This document shows, one piece after another, positions 35,280 through 44,295 of a stretch of DNA of 64,000 nt. Made by a program: the position numbers and the translations under genes. The notes under the pieces were generated by a model. That model was not told the DNA's origin, did not search any database, and worked only from the letters and a program-made list of their open reading frames with translations. Source of the stretch: Bauldia sp. (lineage in GTDB: Bacteria > Pseudomonadota > Alphaproteobacteria > Rhizobiales > Kaistiaceae); NCBI GenBank assembly GCA_026126065.1, contig JAHCJY010000001.1, forward strand, positions 248,001-312,000. Reading direction: 5' to 3'. The first letter of the stretch is position 1, and each line of letters opens with the position of its first letter.

Positions 35280-36223
35280 TGCGCCGATTTCCGGCGCCGC
35301 TCGGGCAGGAGGCCGTTCGGCAGATACAGGATCACGAGGATGATGATGACGCCGATCAGCACCAGCCGCAACGAGCCGTAGACGCGCCCGTCGATGGTCC
35401 AGCCGAACAGGTCGTTGAGCCAGCCCGGCACGAAGCGGCTCGAATTGTACAGGGTCATCACCAGCAGCGTTCCGACGAGCGAGCCGATCATGTTGCCGGC
35501 GCCGCCGAGGATCACCATCGCCCAGATGAGGAAGGTCTCGATCGGGCGAAAATACTCCGGCTCGATGAAGGCGTTGTAGTGGGCGAAGAGGCCGCCGGCG
35601 AGGCCGCCGATCGCCCCGCCGATCGCCATCGCGCGGATGCGGAAGGACGAGACGCGTTTTCCCAGCGCGAGCGGCACGGCGTCGTCCTCGCGGAGCGCCT
35701 TGAGCGTGCGGGCGAACGGCGTTCGCGACAGCCACAGGCAGAACAGCAGCGTCGCAAGGAGGCAGGCCATCACGAGGCCGAGGAAGAACCAGTTGTACGC
35801 CGCATTCGAGTAGCCCTCGGCGTTGAACCAGTCGCGCAGGGGCCGCGGAATTCCGGAGACGCCGAGCGCCTGACCCACATAGGGGCCGTCGAGCGAGGTG
35901 TTGAGGAAGAAGATGCGGAGGATCTCCGCGACGGCCAGCGTCGAGATCGCCCAGTAGTCCTGCTGCAGCCGGGCCGTCGGCAGGGCCATCAGCATGCCGA
36001 ACGCTGCCGCCGCAGCGCCCCCGGCGAAGATGCCGAAGGTAATGTCCCAGCCGTTGAGGACGACGAGGATCGTCGACACATAGGCGCCGAGCATGAAGAA
36101 GGCGACGTGGCCGAGATTGATCAGCCCGGCGATGCCGAACTGGACGTTGAGGCTCAACGACAGCATCCCCCAGATGCCGCCGATGGTGAAAAGATAGACG
36201 AGGAACTCGATGAAGCCTGTCAT
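35276..36223 (-). CDS. livM: Liv-type ABC transporter permease
   Basis: 315 residues. The start at 36223 (MTGFIEFLVYLFTIGGIWG) overlaps the livH stop; the long open frame upstream is a shadow of livH. Family motifs are LSLNVQFGIAGLINLGHVAFFMLGAY near 25 and the cytosolic coupling loop RALREDD equivalent, LKALREDDAVPLALGKRV, near 205, followed by GGAGNMIGSLVGT. About nine transmembrane helices. Confidence 0.93.
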   Translation of the reverse strand: MTGFIEFLVYLFTIGGIWGMLSLSLNVQFGIAGLINLGHVAFFMLGAYVSTILVVLNGWDITFGIFAGGAAAAAFGMLMALPTARLQQDYWAISTLAVAEILRIFFLNTSLDGPYVGQALGVSGIPRPLRDWFNAEGYSNAAYNWFFLGLVMACLLATLLFCLWLSRTPFARTLKALREDDAVPLALGKRVSSFRIRAMAIGGAIGGLAGGLFAHYNAFIEPEYFRPIETFLIWAMVILGGAGNMIGSLVGTLLVMTLYNSSRFVPGWLNDLFGWTIDGRVYGSLRLVLIGVIIILVILYLPNGLLPERRRKSAQ

Positions 36224-37137
36224 CGCTTCGCTCCGAGGAGGCCCTGTGGCCGGATGAGGAGCGCGAGAATAAGGAGGACGAACGCTGCCGCGGCCTTGTA
36301 GCCGGTCGGGATGAAGACGAAGTCGCCGGCCTCGAAGCCCGCCCATTGCAGGACTGGCCCCCAGTTGATGGCGAGCGTGGCGTTCTCGGCGACAGCGATG
36401 ATGAGCGCGCCGAGCATCGCGCCATAAGGATTTCCGATGCCGCCGAGGATCGCCGCGGCGAACACCTCGATGATGAGGCCGCCGCCCATGTCTGGCTTCA
36501 CCTGTGTGTTGAGGCCGACCAAGACGCCACCGAGCGCGGCGAACGCAGCGCCAATGAACCAGACCCAGCGGATGACCCCATTGGTGTCGATGCCGCTCGC
36601 TTGCGCGAGCGGCGCATTCTCCGCCGTACCGCGCATGGCGACGCCAAGCCTCGTCCGGCTGAGAAGGAAATAGAAGGCAACGATGGCGACCGCGGCCGAG
36701 ACAATGACGGTGACCTGGTAGGGCGTTATGAACAGTGGCCGCGCTTCCCAGGTTTCGACACGCCACCGCACGAGTGGCAGCCCGTAGCTCTGGCCGCTCG
36801 GCCCCCAGATCGCGCGGATCGTCTCGCGGATGACGATGCCAAGCGCGAAGCTGGCGATCATCAGCATGATGGGCGCGGCCTTCCTGAGCCGGCGGAAGAT
36901 GACGAAGTCGGTCGCGATGCCGAAGAAACCGGTAACGGCGATCGCCAGCGCCGCCGCAATGGGCAGCGGCAGGCCGGCGCCGGTCGAGAGGGCCAGCGCG
37001 AGATAGGCGCCGATCGCCGCGAATTCGAGATGCGCGAAGTTGGCGAAGCGCAGCATGCCGTACGTCATCGTGACGCCCACGGCGAGCAGCGACAGCTCGG
37101 CCGTCCGGATCAGGCTGTCGAAGAGAACCTGAAGCAA
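36220..37137 (-). CDS. livH: Liv-type ABC transporter permease
   Basis: 305 residues starting with a TTG at 37137 (the next residues, LQVLFDSLIRTAELSL, fit the family). About eight helices. Motifs: GVTMTYGMLRFANFAHLEFAAIGAY near 25, RGTAENAPLAQASGID near 195 (coupling loop) and GGIGNPYGAMLGALII. It is the first transporter gene of the livHMGF run and begins 83 bases after the Rieske oxygenase gene. Confidence 0.92.
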   Translation of the reverse strand: MLQVLFDSLIRTAELSLLAVGVTMTYGMLRFANFAHLEFAAIGAYLALALSTGAGLPLPIAAALAIAVTGFFGIATDFVIFRRLRKAAPIMLMIASFALGIVIRETIRAIWGPSGQSYGLPLVRWRVETWEARPLFITPYQVTVIVSAAVAIVAFYFLLSRTRLGVAMRGTAENAPLAQASGIDTNGVIRWVWFIGAAFAALGGVLVGLNTQVKPDMGGGLIIEVFAAAILGGIGNPYGAMLGALIIAVAENATLAINWGPVLQWAGFEAGDFVFIPTGYKAAAAFVLLILALLIRPQGLLGAKR

Positions 37138-37220
37138 GCGGAACGGCCCCTGTCGTCCCCGCGCCGCCGGGGAATCGGCCGGCGCAACGCGCTACCGTAG
37201 CGCGGCGGCGCGGCCCGCGC

Positions 37221-38312
37221 CTAGCTGAAGTAGAGCGCGCCGAGCCCGGACTCCTTGAGGAGTTTCCGGTAGGCGATCGATGTCCGGTCGGCGGCGATGT
37301 GGGCTTCCATCGTGATGTCGAGCGGCAGGTCCTCGGGCCGCTGCGATTCCACCATCACGCGGTCCTCGTTGAAGATGGTGAGGTTGAAGGCGTGGACCTC
37401 CTCGACGGGAAGGTCCTTGTCGAAATTCTTGGCCAGCGGCACGAACAGCCGCGTCTTTCGCGCGGCGATCGGGGACGCCGCGTTGAGGATGTGGAGCCGG
37501 CCGCCGTCCGGGAAGTGGACGATGAGGCGGGCGGCGAAAGGAGGAAACACCTCGAAGTCGCGCAGCCACTCGAAATCCGGTGGCGCGAGGTCGTGCTTTC
37601 CGACGGGGTAGTTGCTGACGGAGGAGATGTACTGGGCGCGGATGCCGCGCGCGGTGCGCTCGACGCGGTAGCTCGGGACGATCTGGTTCTCGCGGAGGGC
37701 GAAGCTCTTGTTGTGCGCCCAGGCGAAGTGGGCGACATCGAGAAATCCTTCGACCTGCCGCCCGGCCGAGCCGGCGATGTCGATCGTCGGCGCCATGATC
37801 GCCTGGTAGTCCGGATCGTCCCACGCATCGAATTCGGGGAGAAGCGGTTCCTCCGGGCCGTTGAGCGTGGTCCAGATGAGGCCATAGCGCTCGGCGACCG
37901 GGAAAGTCGTGATCCGCAGCTTCGGCGGGATCGCCATGTCGGGGTGCGCGGGCACCGCCACGCACGCGCCGTCCGGGGCGTACTGGAAGCCGTGATAGGG
38001 GCACACGATGCAGTCGCCCTCGACCCAGCCGAGGCTGAGGGCGGTGCCGCGATGCATGCAGAGATCACGGGCGACGCGCGCCGTGCCATTGGTGCGGTAG
38101 ACCACGACATCGACGTCGAGGAGCCGCATCCGCACCGGCCTGTCGCCGATCTCGTCGGAGCGGGCGACCGGGAACCACGAGCGCGCCAGCACCGCCCAGT
38201 CGGACGGATGGAAGGTGAGTTCGCGAGGCAGCGCCAGCCGCTCCGGCGGCGGCGCCGCCGGTGCTGCCGGCACCGCGGGCGCGGGCTTGGTGGCGACCGA
38301 GCCTTCCATCAT
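37221..38312 (-). CDS. Rieske non-heme iron oxygenase, alpha subunit
   Basis: 363 residues from the first of two ATG codons behind GGAGTGGAGAG. After a Pro/Ala-rich lead of about 30 residues comes a Rieske domain with C-M-H-R-G near 80 and C-P-Y-H-G near 98, binding a [2Fe-2S] cluster. The catalytic domain holds the mononuclear iron motif D-V-A-H-F-A-W-A-H near 180, with the bridging Asp and both His. The size and single-subunit look fit the demethylase/oxygenase branch (VanA, NdmA or phenoxybenzoate type). It needs a separate reductase, not seen here. It lies directly upstream of livHMGF, so the imported compound may be its substrate. Confidence 0.88.
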   Translation of the reverse strand: MMEGSVATKPAPAVPAAPAAPPPERLALPRELTFHPSDWAVLARSWFPVARSDEIGDRPVRMRLLDVDVVVYRTNGTARVARDLCMHRGTALSLGWVEGDCIVCPYHGFQYAPDGACVAVPAHPDMAIPPKLRITTFPVAERYGLIWTTLNGPEEPLLPEFDAWDDPDYQAIMAPTIDIAGSAGRQVEGFLDVAHFAWAHNKSFALRENQIVPSYRVERTARGIRAQYISSVSNYPVGKHDLAPPDFEWLRDFEVFPPFAARLIVHFPDGGRLHILNAASPIAARKTRLFVPLAKNFDKDLPVEEVHAFNLTIFNEDRVMVESQRPEDLPLDITMEAHIAADRTSIAYRKLLKESGLGALYFS

Positions 38313-38472
38313 CTCTCCACTCCTGACTCCCGGCCCAGCGTAGGCCCGCATGCAGGCGCCGTTCCACCCCAATTTTTCCGCGTCGACTGTCCGCGGAATG
38401 GGCAGAAAGCGGGCGCGCAGCGCTGCAAAAAACGTGTTTGCCGCCGGATTCGCGCCGTGCTTGCCTGTCGGC

Positions 38473-38943
38473 ATGAGAGAGACCTTCATGCGACGCGCGA
38501 TCGAGCTGGCGCGCATCCACATGCACAACAAGGATGGCGGCCCGTTCGGCGCCGTCATCGTCCAGGACGGCGAGATCATCGCCGAGGGCTGGAACGAGGT
38601 GGCGTCGACCAACGACCCCACCGCGCATGCCGAAGTCATGGCGATCCGGCGCGCCTGCAGGCGGATCGGCTCGTTCGAGCTTCGCGGCGCGGAGCTCTAC
38701 ACCTCGTGCGAGCCCTGCCCGATGTGCCTTGCCGCCGCCTACTGGGCGCGCGTCGGCACGATCTACTGCGCCAGCACCAGGGAGGACGCGGCGGCGCACC
38801 AGTTCGACGACGACCTCATCTACCGCGAGATCGCACTGCCGATCCCCGAGCGGACGATCCCGATGGTGATGGAGGTGCTGCGCCCCGAGGCGCAGGCGGT
38901 GTTCGACGAATGGGACAGGATGCCGGACAAGGTGCCGTACTAG
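38473..38943 (+). CDS. guaD: Guanine deaminase-like cytidine deaminase-fold protein
   Basis: 156 residues from the ATG at 38473 (MRETFMRRAIELARIHMHNK). The zinc site is HAEVMA near 52 plus SCEPCPMC near 80. GGPFGAVIV, YWARVGTIYCAS, DDDLIYREI, RTIPMVMEV and a C-terminal aromatic after a basic residue match the small Bacillus GuaD type, which is also 156 residues. The reaction would be guanine to xanthine in the cytosol. It is divergent from the Rieske oxygenase gene across 160 bases. TadA-type tRNA deaminases are the main alternative but lack this C-terminus. Confidence 0.82.
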   Translation: MRETFMRRAIELARIHMHNKDGGPFGAVIVQDGEIIAEGWNEVASTNDPTAHAEVMAIRRACRRIGSFELRGAELYTSCEPCPMCLAAAYWARVGTIYCASTREDAAAHQFDDDLIYREIALPIPERTIPMVMEVLRPEAQAVFDEWDRMPDKVPY

Positions 38944-39106
38944 GTCTTCGCCCAGCGCGCTACGCTAGGGCAGCCCACGCCGACCGCGCGGTAGCGAAGC
39001 GCTGCCTTGTTCCCGCCACGGTCGCAACTTCACCTCACCGTGCTTGCCGAGAGGGGGACTCCTTCGGGCCGGTTGCCGCGTGCCGCAACCGACAGGGAAG
39101 GATTCC

Positions 39107-41164
39107 ATGGCGAGTGACCTCAAATTCGCGGAAGACGGCCTGAAGCTGCAGCACTCCATCGCCACCAAGATGGAGGAGCTGCTCGCGGCCGGCGGCACGG
39201 TGGCCATTGCGGCGCCGACGGTGGGCACCGTGATCGGTGCCGCGATCGTCGTAATCGGCCTCATCAAGCAGCTCGGCGACGACGACCGGGAGGTTGTCGA
39301 TGCGCTGAAGACGCTGCAGAAGCAGGTGGACGAGATCAAGTTCGTGCTCGGCGTCCTCGACGGCCGGCTCGACGAGCTCGTCCTGCAGGTGGCCATCGAG
39401 AGCAACCGGCAGACCCTTCGCGACCTCCTCGACTATCTCGACGAGTTCCGCGGCTACCAGACCGAACTGCACGACCGGCGCGGCAATCTCGACGTCGCCG
39501 TGACGGCCGCCAACAAGGCTGGCATCGCCGTCGATAAATTCCTCCGCAACGATTTCGAGATCTGGCGGTGGACGGACGTGGTGGAGCGTCGGGTCACCGA
39601 CCCCGCGACCGGGATCGTGCGAATCGACCCGGCCCTGGCGCTAATGCGCTTCAAGAACGTGCCGACGCTGCCGGTCTACCTCGTCGGCCTTGCGACCTGG
39701 CTCGGCGCGCGCGAGCAGGCGATCAAGCTCGGAGGGCGCAGTCGCCTTTCCGGCGACGATGCGCGCGTCGCTGCTCATCAGGCCGCCACCTCGATCCGCA
39801 TCAACTTCGACAAGTACGGCATGGGCGATCTCGCTACCGCGCAGTCGATCGCCGAGCACATCAAGTCGCGCATCCGGGCCTATGTCGTGGCCAGCACGCC
39901 CTATCCGCGCAACCGCATCTGCGAGTTCTACTTCGAGACCGGCAGCCTGATGACCGGGTCGAGCCGCAGCGGCTCCGGCTTCGAACTCGTGATGCAGCCG
40001 GGCACCGACACCTGCTTCATCGATCCGGGCATGCTCGGCTCGCCCAACGAGGAGCTCGAGCTCGAAACGGCGGCCGGCCTCGACACGCTGCAGGGGGTGT
40101 CGGAACTCCTCGGCCGTGTCGCCTCCGGCGGCTCGCTCGCCGAGCCCTTCCAGGGCGTCTTCTCCAACGTCGAGGCCTTTCCTCCCGGGATATTCTACCT
40201 CATCGACCAGGCGGCCGACCTCCAATGGTACCGGAACGAGGCCGCGGCTGCCCGCGGCGGCTCCACCTCGTGGGAAGGACCGAAGAAGGTCGGCAATGGC
40301 TGGGGCGGCTTCTCGTCCGTCTTCAACGGCGGCGGCGCCTTCATCTACGCCGTGAAACCCGACGGCGATCTCCTGTGGTACGCCCATGACGGCTACCTCG
40401 ACGGCCGGCCTGTCTGGCGCGGGCCCAACACGGTCGGCAATGGCTGGGCCGGCTTCCGCCATGTGTTCTCGACCGGCGAATATGTGGTCTACGGCGTCCA
40501 GCCCGACGGCCGGCTGATGTGGTACCGCCATGACGACGCGACCACCGGCGGTGACGCCAGCACCTGGGCCGGCGCGAAGGAAGTCGCCACCGGCTGGAAC
40601 GCCTTCGACAAGGTCTTTGCCGCCGGCGACGGCGTCCTCTACGGCATCCGCCCGGACGGCGTGCTGGAGCGGCGGATCCACAAGGGCTACCTCGCGGGCA
40701 CGGCCGACTGGGAGGCGCCGAAGGAGATCGGCACGGGCTGGGGCGGCTTTCGCGATGTGGTCGCTACCGGCAATGGCGTCCTCTACGCGTTCACGCGCGA
40801 CGGCCGCATCCTCTGGTACCGCTACGCCAAGAAGCGCCCGCCGGCGCCGCCGGAGCCCGCCAATCCGATCCTCGCCGGTGTCGTCGAGCGGGGCCGCTTC
40901 AGCGATCTCATGGTCGAGGGCCGCGGCGCGATCGACCAGGGGCCCGGCATTGGCGGCCTCGTCCTGGAACGGCCAAACCTCGACGTCATCGTCGAACGTC
41001 CCGGCAATGGCGGCGTCGTCCGCCCCTACGATCCGCAGCGCGATATCGACGTCTTCGGCGCGGATGTCGAGCGCTGGGAAGGCCCGGTCGAGATCAGGCG
41101 CGGCGTCCCCGCCTTCCGCTCCGCCTTCGCCGTGATGCCGATCCCCTATCGCGGCCCGAACTAG
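39107..41164 (+). CDS. Large protein with helical toxin-like N-terminus and tachylectin-like five-bladed propeller
   Basis: 685 residues from the ATG at 39107, behind an AGGGAAGG box, with no signal peptide. Residues 25-50 are a hydrophobic, glycine-rich segment (GTVAIAAPTVGTVIGAAIVV), followed by amphipathic helices to about 260. They include a coiled-coil stretch (50-130) and NVPTLPVYLVGLATWLGARE near 190, which recalls the L-P-x-Y helix of insecticidal Cry domain I. From about residue 360 to 580 there are five units of 45-50 residues with V-Y-G-x-x-P-D-G-x-L-x-W-Y-x-H and GW-x-x-F, the pattern of tachylectin-2 propellers. The last 105 residues are unassigned. A sugar-binding pore-forming effector is an inference. 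Confidence 0.7.
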   Translation: MASDLKFAEDGLKLQHSIATKMEELLAAGGTVAIAAPTVGTVIGAAIVVIGLIKQLGDDDREVVDALKTLQKQVDEIKFVLGVLDGRLDELVLQVAIESNRQTLRDLLDYLDEFRGYQTELHDRRGNLDVAVTAANKAGIAVDKFLRNDFEIWRWTDVVERRVTDPATGIVRIDPALALMRFKNVPTLPVYLVGLATWLGAREQAIKLGGRSRLSGDDARVAAHQAATSIRINFDKYGMGDLATAQSIAEHIKSRIRAYVVASTPYPRNRICEFYFETGSLMTGSSRSGSGFELVMQPGTDTCFIDPGMLGSPNEELELETAAGLDTLQGVSELLGRVASGGSLAEPFQGVFSNVEAFPPGIFYLIDQAADLQWYRNEAAAARGGSTSWEGPKKVGNGWGGFSSVFNGGGAFIYAVKPDGDLLWYAHDGYLDGRPVWRGPNTVGNGWAGFRHVFSTGEYVVYGVQPDGRLMWYRHDDATTGGDASTWAGAKEVATGWNAFDKVFAAGDGVLYGIRPDGVLERRIHKGYLAGTADWEAPKEIGTGWGGFRDVVATGNGVLYAFTRDGRILWYRYAKKRPPAPPEPANPILAGVVERGRFSDLMVEGRGAIDQGPGIGGLVLERPNLDVIVERPGNGGVVRPYDPQRDIDVFGADVERWEGPVEIRRGVPAFRSAFAVMPIPYRGPN

Positions 41165-41347
41165 GGGCGCTGCGGACTGACGAGGTGGCGCCAGGACTTG
41201 ATGGCGCCACCTTCACGCGACGCCTACCGGCTCGGTGGGGGCGAGCGGGATCGCCGGCGGACACGGCGCGGCAGCATGCCCCCCTGTGGCGGCCGCCGCG
41301 GATGGAGCACGCTTGCCCGGCGTGTCCCGCACCGCTAGAGCCGTGGT

Positions 41348-43636
41348 GTGGCAGACGCCGGAAATCATCGCAGGAAGTCGTTCGGTTTCGGCGTCCTCCG
41401 CGCGGGGCTCTTCATCGAGCGCCACGGCAGGATCGCGTGGGGGATCGCCGCCCTCGTCACGGCGGTGACGATCTACGGCCTGTTCAATGTCTCGGTCGAC
41501 CGCGACCTTCGGAACATGTTCCGCGGCGAGACGGAGCTCTACCGGAACTACGTCGCGACCACGGAAGCGTTCGTCGATCCCGAGAACCAGGTGATCGTGC
41601 TCGTCGAGGGCGACGGGATCAGGTCGCCGGAGGGGCTCCGGGCGCTGCAGGACCTCCATCTCGAACTGCAGCTCCTGGACGACGCCGGCAGCGTGTTCTC
41701 GCTGTTCTCGCTCCGCAGCCCGCCAGACGCGGCCGGGACGACCGATGCCGTCGTCGCCGATACCGATGCCGGCCTCGATCCCACGGCGATCGCCGCCATC
41801 CGCGCCCACCCGCTGCTCGGCGAGAGCCTGGTCTCCGCCGACGGGGCGGCGATGATGTTCGTGGTCACGCACTTCGAGCCGAAGGCGTCGCTGGAGCAGC
41901 ACACCGAACTGATCGCGCAGATCAATGGCGCGGTCGACGCGGCGCTCGCCGACACGGGGCTCGACGCCACGGTCACCGGGTTTGCGGCGCTCCGCACCGA
42001 GATCGTGGCACTCCTCAAGCGCGACCAGCTCGTCCTCAACGGCTCGGGCGCGCTGATCGGGCTTCTCCTCAGTCTTGTCCTCTTCCGCTCGGTCATCGGC
42101 GCCCTGATCACGGCCCTGCCGGCGGCGCTCGCCGGACTCACGCTCGTCGGCTGGAACGGCGCGTTCGGCGTGCCGGTGACGATCCTCTCCAACGTCGTGC
42201 CGGCGCTCATCATGGTGATCGGCTACGCCGACGGCATGCACATGACCTCGGCGTTCCGGCGGTTTCGAAGCCAGGGGCTGTCGGTGCGGAAGGCCGAGCG
42301 CCACGCGCTCGCAGAAGTCGGCCCGGCTTGCATCCTGTCGGCGCTGACGACGGTGGTCGCGTTCCTGTCGATGTACTTCTCCGACGTCCGCATCCTCCGC
42401 GATTTCGCGGTCATCGGCTCGATCGGCACGTTCCTGGGCTCGTGGGTCGTCATCCTCGGCCACCTGATGGTCGCGCGCGTCATCGGCAGATTCTGGAAGG
42501 TCGGGCCGGGCGTCCCGGCGAGCCCGCTCGAAGCCGCGTCCCGTCCGGTGACAGCGATCGCCCGCTGGGTCATTCCGCGCGCCTGGCCGATCTCGATCCT
42601 GGCGGTCCCGCTGACGCTCGGCCTCGGCGCGCTGTTCCTGCTGGTGCCGCCGGAGAACTCGATCCGCGAGACGCTGCCGGCAAGCAGCCCGTCGACCATT
42701 GCCCTCCATACCATCGACGCAGAACTCGGTGGCGCCTTCCCGATCCAGATCGTCGTGCCGCTGGGCGGCGCCGGGCCGGCCTCGCCTGAGGGGCTGGCGC
42801 GGATCGCGGCCGTCCACGAGGCCGTGGCCGCGGTGCCCGGCATCGCATCGCAACCCTTCTCGCTATGGAGCTTCGCCACCTGGGTCGGCAACGGCGCGGA
42901 GCCGCTGTCCGAGCGCGTCGACGCGGTGCTTGGCCAGTTGCCGGAGGATACGCTCCGCCGCTTCGTCGGGGCGCCGGGCGCGCTGGTGACGGTGAACGTC
43001 GCGGAGACGAGTACGGCGGAGACGAACGAACTCATCGACCGGCTCGAAGCCGCCGTCCACGCCGTCGCCCCGAGCGCGGTTGTGACCGGTTCCACCGTGG
43101 TCAACGCACGCGAGGCGACGCGGACGATCAGCAGGCTGGCGACGAATTTCGGCTCGGCGATCATCATCGCGCTCGTCCTCATGGCGATCGCCCTTCGGAG
43201 TGTCGGCGTCGGCATCGTCGCGGCGATCCCGAACGTGCTGCCTATCGCGGCGATCGGCACGCTCCTCTTCTTCCTCGGCACGGGGATGCAGATCACCAGC
43301 GTCGTGTCCCTTACCGTCGCCTTCGGCATCGCCGTCGACGACACGATCCACTACCTCAACCTCCTCCTGCGCCAGCGCGGCGATCTCAACCGCCGTCTCC
43401 TCGGCGCCGCGCGCGACATCGGCCCGGTGCTGATCGGCACGACGATCGTCATCGTCGTCGGCCTCTCGATGACGCTCACGAGCGGCCTTGCCTCGGTGCA
43501 GCAGTTCGGGATGCTGGCGATGGTGACGCTCGTCGTCGCCATGCTCGGCGACCTCGTCATCGCGCCCGCGCTGATCGCAGGGCCGTTCCGGCGGCTGTTC
43601 GAGCGCGACGGCCGGCCTCCGCCGCCTTCCGGCTAG
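41348..43636 (+). CDS. RND-superfamily (MMPL type) exporter
   Basis: 762 residues from a GTG at 41348. There are two halves, each with one helix, a large periplasmic loop and then five helices. The first half has the sterol-sensing-like stretch VVPALIMVIGYADGMHMTSAF near 300 and the second has VSLTVAFGIAVDDTIHYLN near 665, where Asp residues fit the proton path. The length and single-polypeptide form match predicted lipid, hopanoid or fatty-acid exporters, not drug pumps of the AcrB type. A hairpin follows. It lies 180 bases downstream of the lectin-toxin-like gene on the same strand, but a link is unproven. Confidence 0.88.
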   Translation: MADAGNHRRKSFGFGVLRAGLFIERHGRIAWGIAALVTAVTIYGLFNVSVDRDLRNMFRGETELYRNYVATTEAFVDPENQVIVLVEGDGIRSPEGLRALQDLHLELQLLDDAGSVFSLFSLRSPPDAAGTTDAVVADTDAGLDPTAIAAIRAHPLLGESLVSADGAAMMFVVTHFEPKASLEQHTELIAQINGAVDAALADTGLDATVTGFAALRTEIVALLKRDQLVLNGSGALIGLLLSLVLFRSVIGALITALPAALAGLTLVGWNGAFGVPVTILSNVVPALIMVIGYADGMHMTSAFRRFRSQGLSVRKAERHALAEVGPACILSALTTVVAFLSMYFSDVRILRDFAVIGSIGTFLGSWVVILGHLMVARVIGRFWKVGPGVPASPLEAASRPVTAIARWVIPRAWPISILAVPLTLGLGALFLLVPPENSIRETLPASSPSTIALHTIDAELGGAFPIQIVVPLGGAGPASPEGLARIAAVHEAVAAVPGIASQPFSLWSFATWVGNGAEPLSERVDAVLGQLPEDTLRRFVGAPGALVTVNVAETSTAETNELIDRLEAAVHAVAPSAVVTGSTVVNAREATRTISRLATNFGSAIIIALVLMAIALRSVGVGIVAAIPNVLPIAAIGTLLFFLGTGMQITSVVSLTVAFGIAVDDTIHYLNLLLRQRGDLNRRLLGAARDIGPVLIGTTIVIVVGLSMTLTSGLASVQQFGMLAMVTLVVAMLGDLVIAPALIAGPFRRLFERDGRPPPPSG

Positions 43637-43680
43637 AGCAGCGCGGAAGTGAAACCGCGTGTGCATGCTTGCCTTCTTCA

Positions 43681-43714
43681 CCCTCCCCCTTCTGGACCCC
43701 ACAAGGGGGGAGGG
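43681..43714 (+). terminator. Hairpin downstream of the RND exporter gene
   Basis: C-rich arm at 43681-43691 pairs with a G-rich arm at 43703-43714 with one bulged G. The loop is 11 bases. No T-run follows on the plus strand, so the call is moderate. Confidence 0.5.
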
Positions 43715-43814
43715 GCGCGGACTCCCGTGGCCTGAGAGAGAGGGAACGCAGATCCGGTGGCTTTGTCGAACCGGCGCGCGCGGCGTAGGGTGCGGGCGGC
43801 GGAGGAACCCAATA

Positions 43815-44285
43815 ATGATCAAGCAAATCGCCCTCGCGGCGCTGTCGACAGCTGTGGCGCTGGCGTCCGTGCCGGCGACGGCCGACGAGGTCTGGCAGGA
43901 CGGCAACCTCATGGTGACCTGGGTGGCGGAGGACGTCGACGGCTATGCCGTGTTCTCGTTCCTGCGGACAGATCCCAAGATCGACCGCAGCGGCAACATC
44001 TTCCTCTACGGCCTTCGCGGCGACATGACCGATCGCGCCACGTTCGGCGGCTACTGGGCGACCAATGATCCGGACGCCGTGCGCTGCCCGATGCCGATCA
44101 TCGACGCCGAGGGCAACGAGATGTGGACGTGGGGCGAGGTCGAGTTGACCTTCGCGAACCCCGCCTTCCCGTCGGGCTGGTCGGCGGCGCTCGGGCTCTG
44201 CTTCCGCGAGGCGGTGGAATTCTGGACGGTCCAGCCGGTCTTCGGCGGGACGGGCGGCGCCGGCGTCGGGACGCGGCTCAACTAG
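43815..44285 (+). CDS. Small secreted protein of unknown function
   Basis: 156 residues from the ATG at 43815 behind GGAGGAA. Signal peptide MIKQIALAALSTAVALASVPATA, cleavage before DE. The mature part is acidic, rich in Trp, Gly and aromatic residues, and has two cysteines (DAVRCPMP, ALGLCFRE) that may form a disulfide. No known domain is recognised. It is probably periplasmic. It converges with the hydrolase gene 10 bases further on. Confidence 0.7.
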   Translation: MIKQIALAALSTAVALASVPATADEVWQDGNLMVTWVAEDVDGYAVFSFLRTDPKIDRSGNIFLYGLRGDMTDRATFGGYWATNDPDAVRCPMPIIDAEGNEMWTWGEVELTFANPAFPSGWSAALGLCFREAVEFWTVQPVFGGTGGAGVGTRLN

Positions 44286-44295
44286 ATGCGGGCGG

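Noticed and set aside
38473..38943. TadA tRNA adenosine deaminase
   Set aside because: The zinc motifs are shared, but the R-T-I-P block, the length of 156 and the aromatic C-terminus fit GuaD better.
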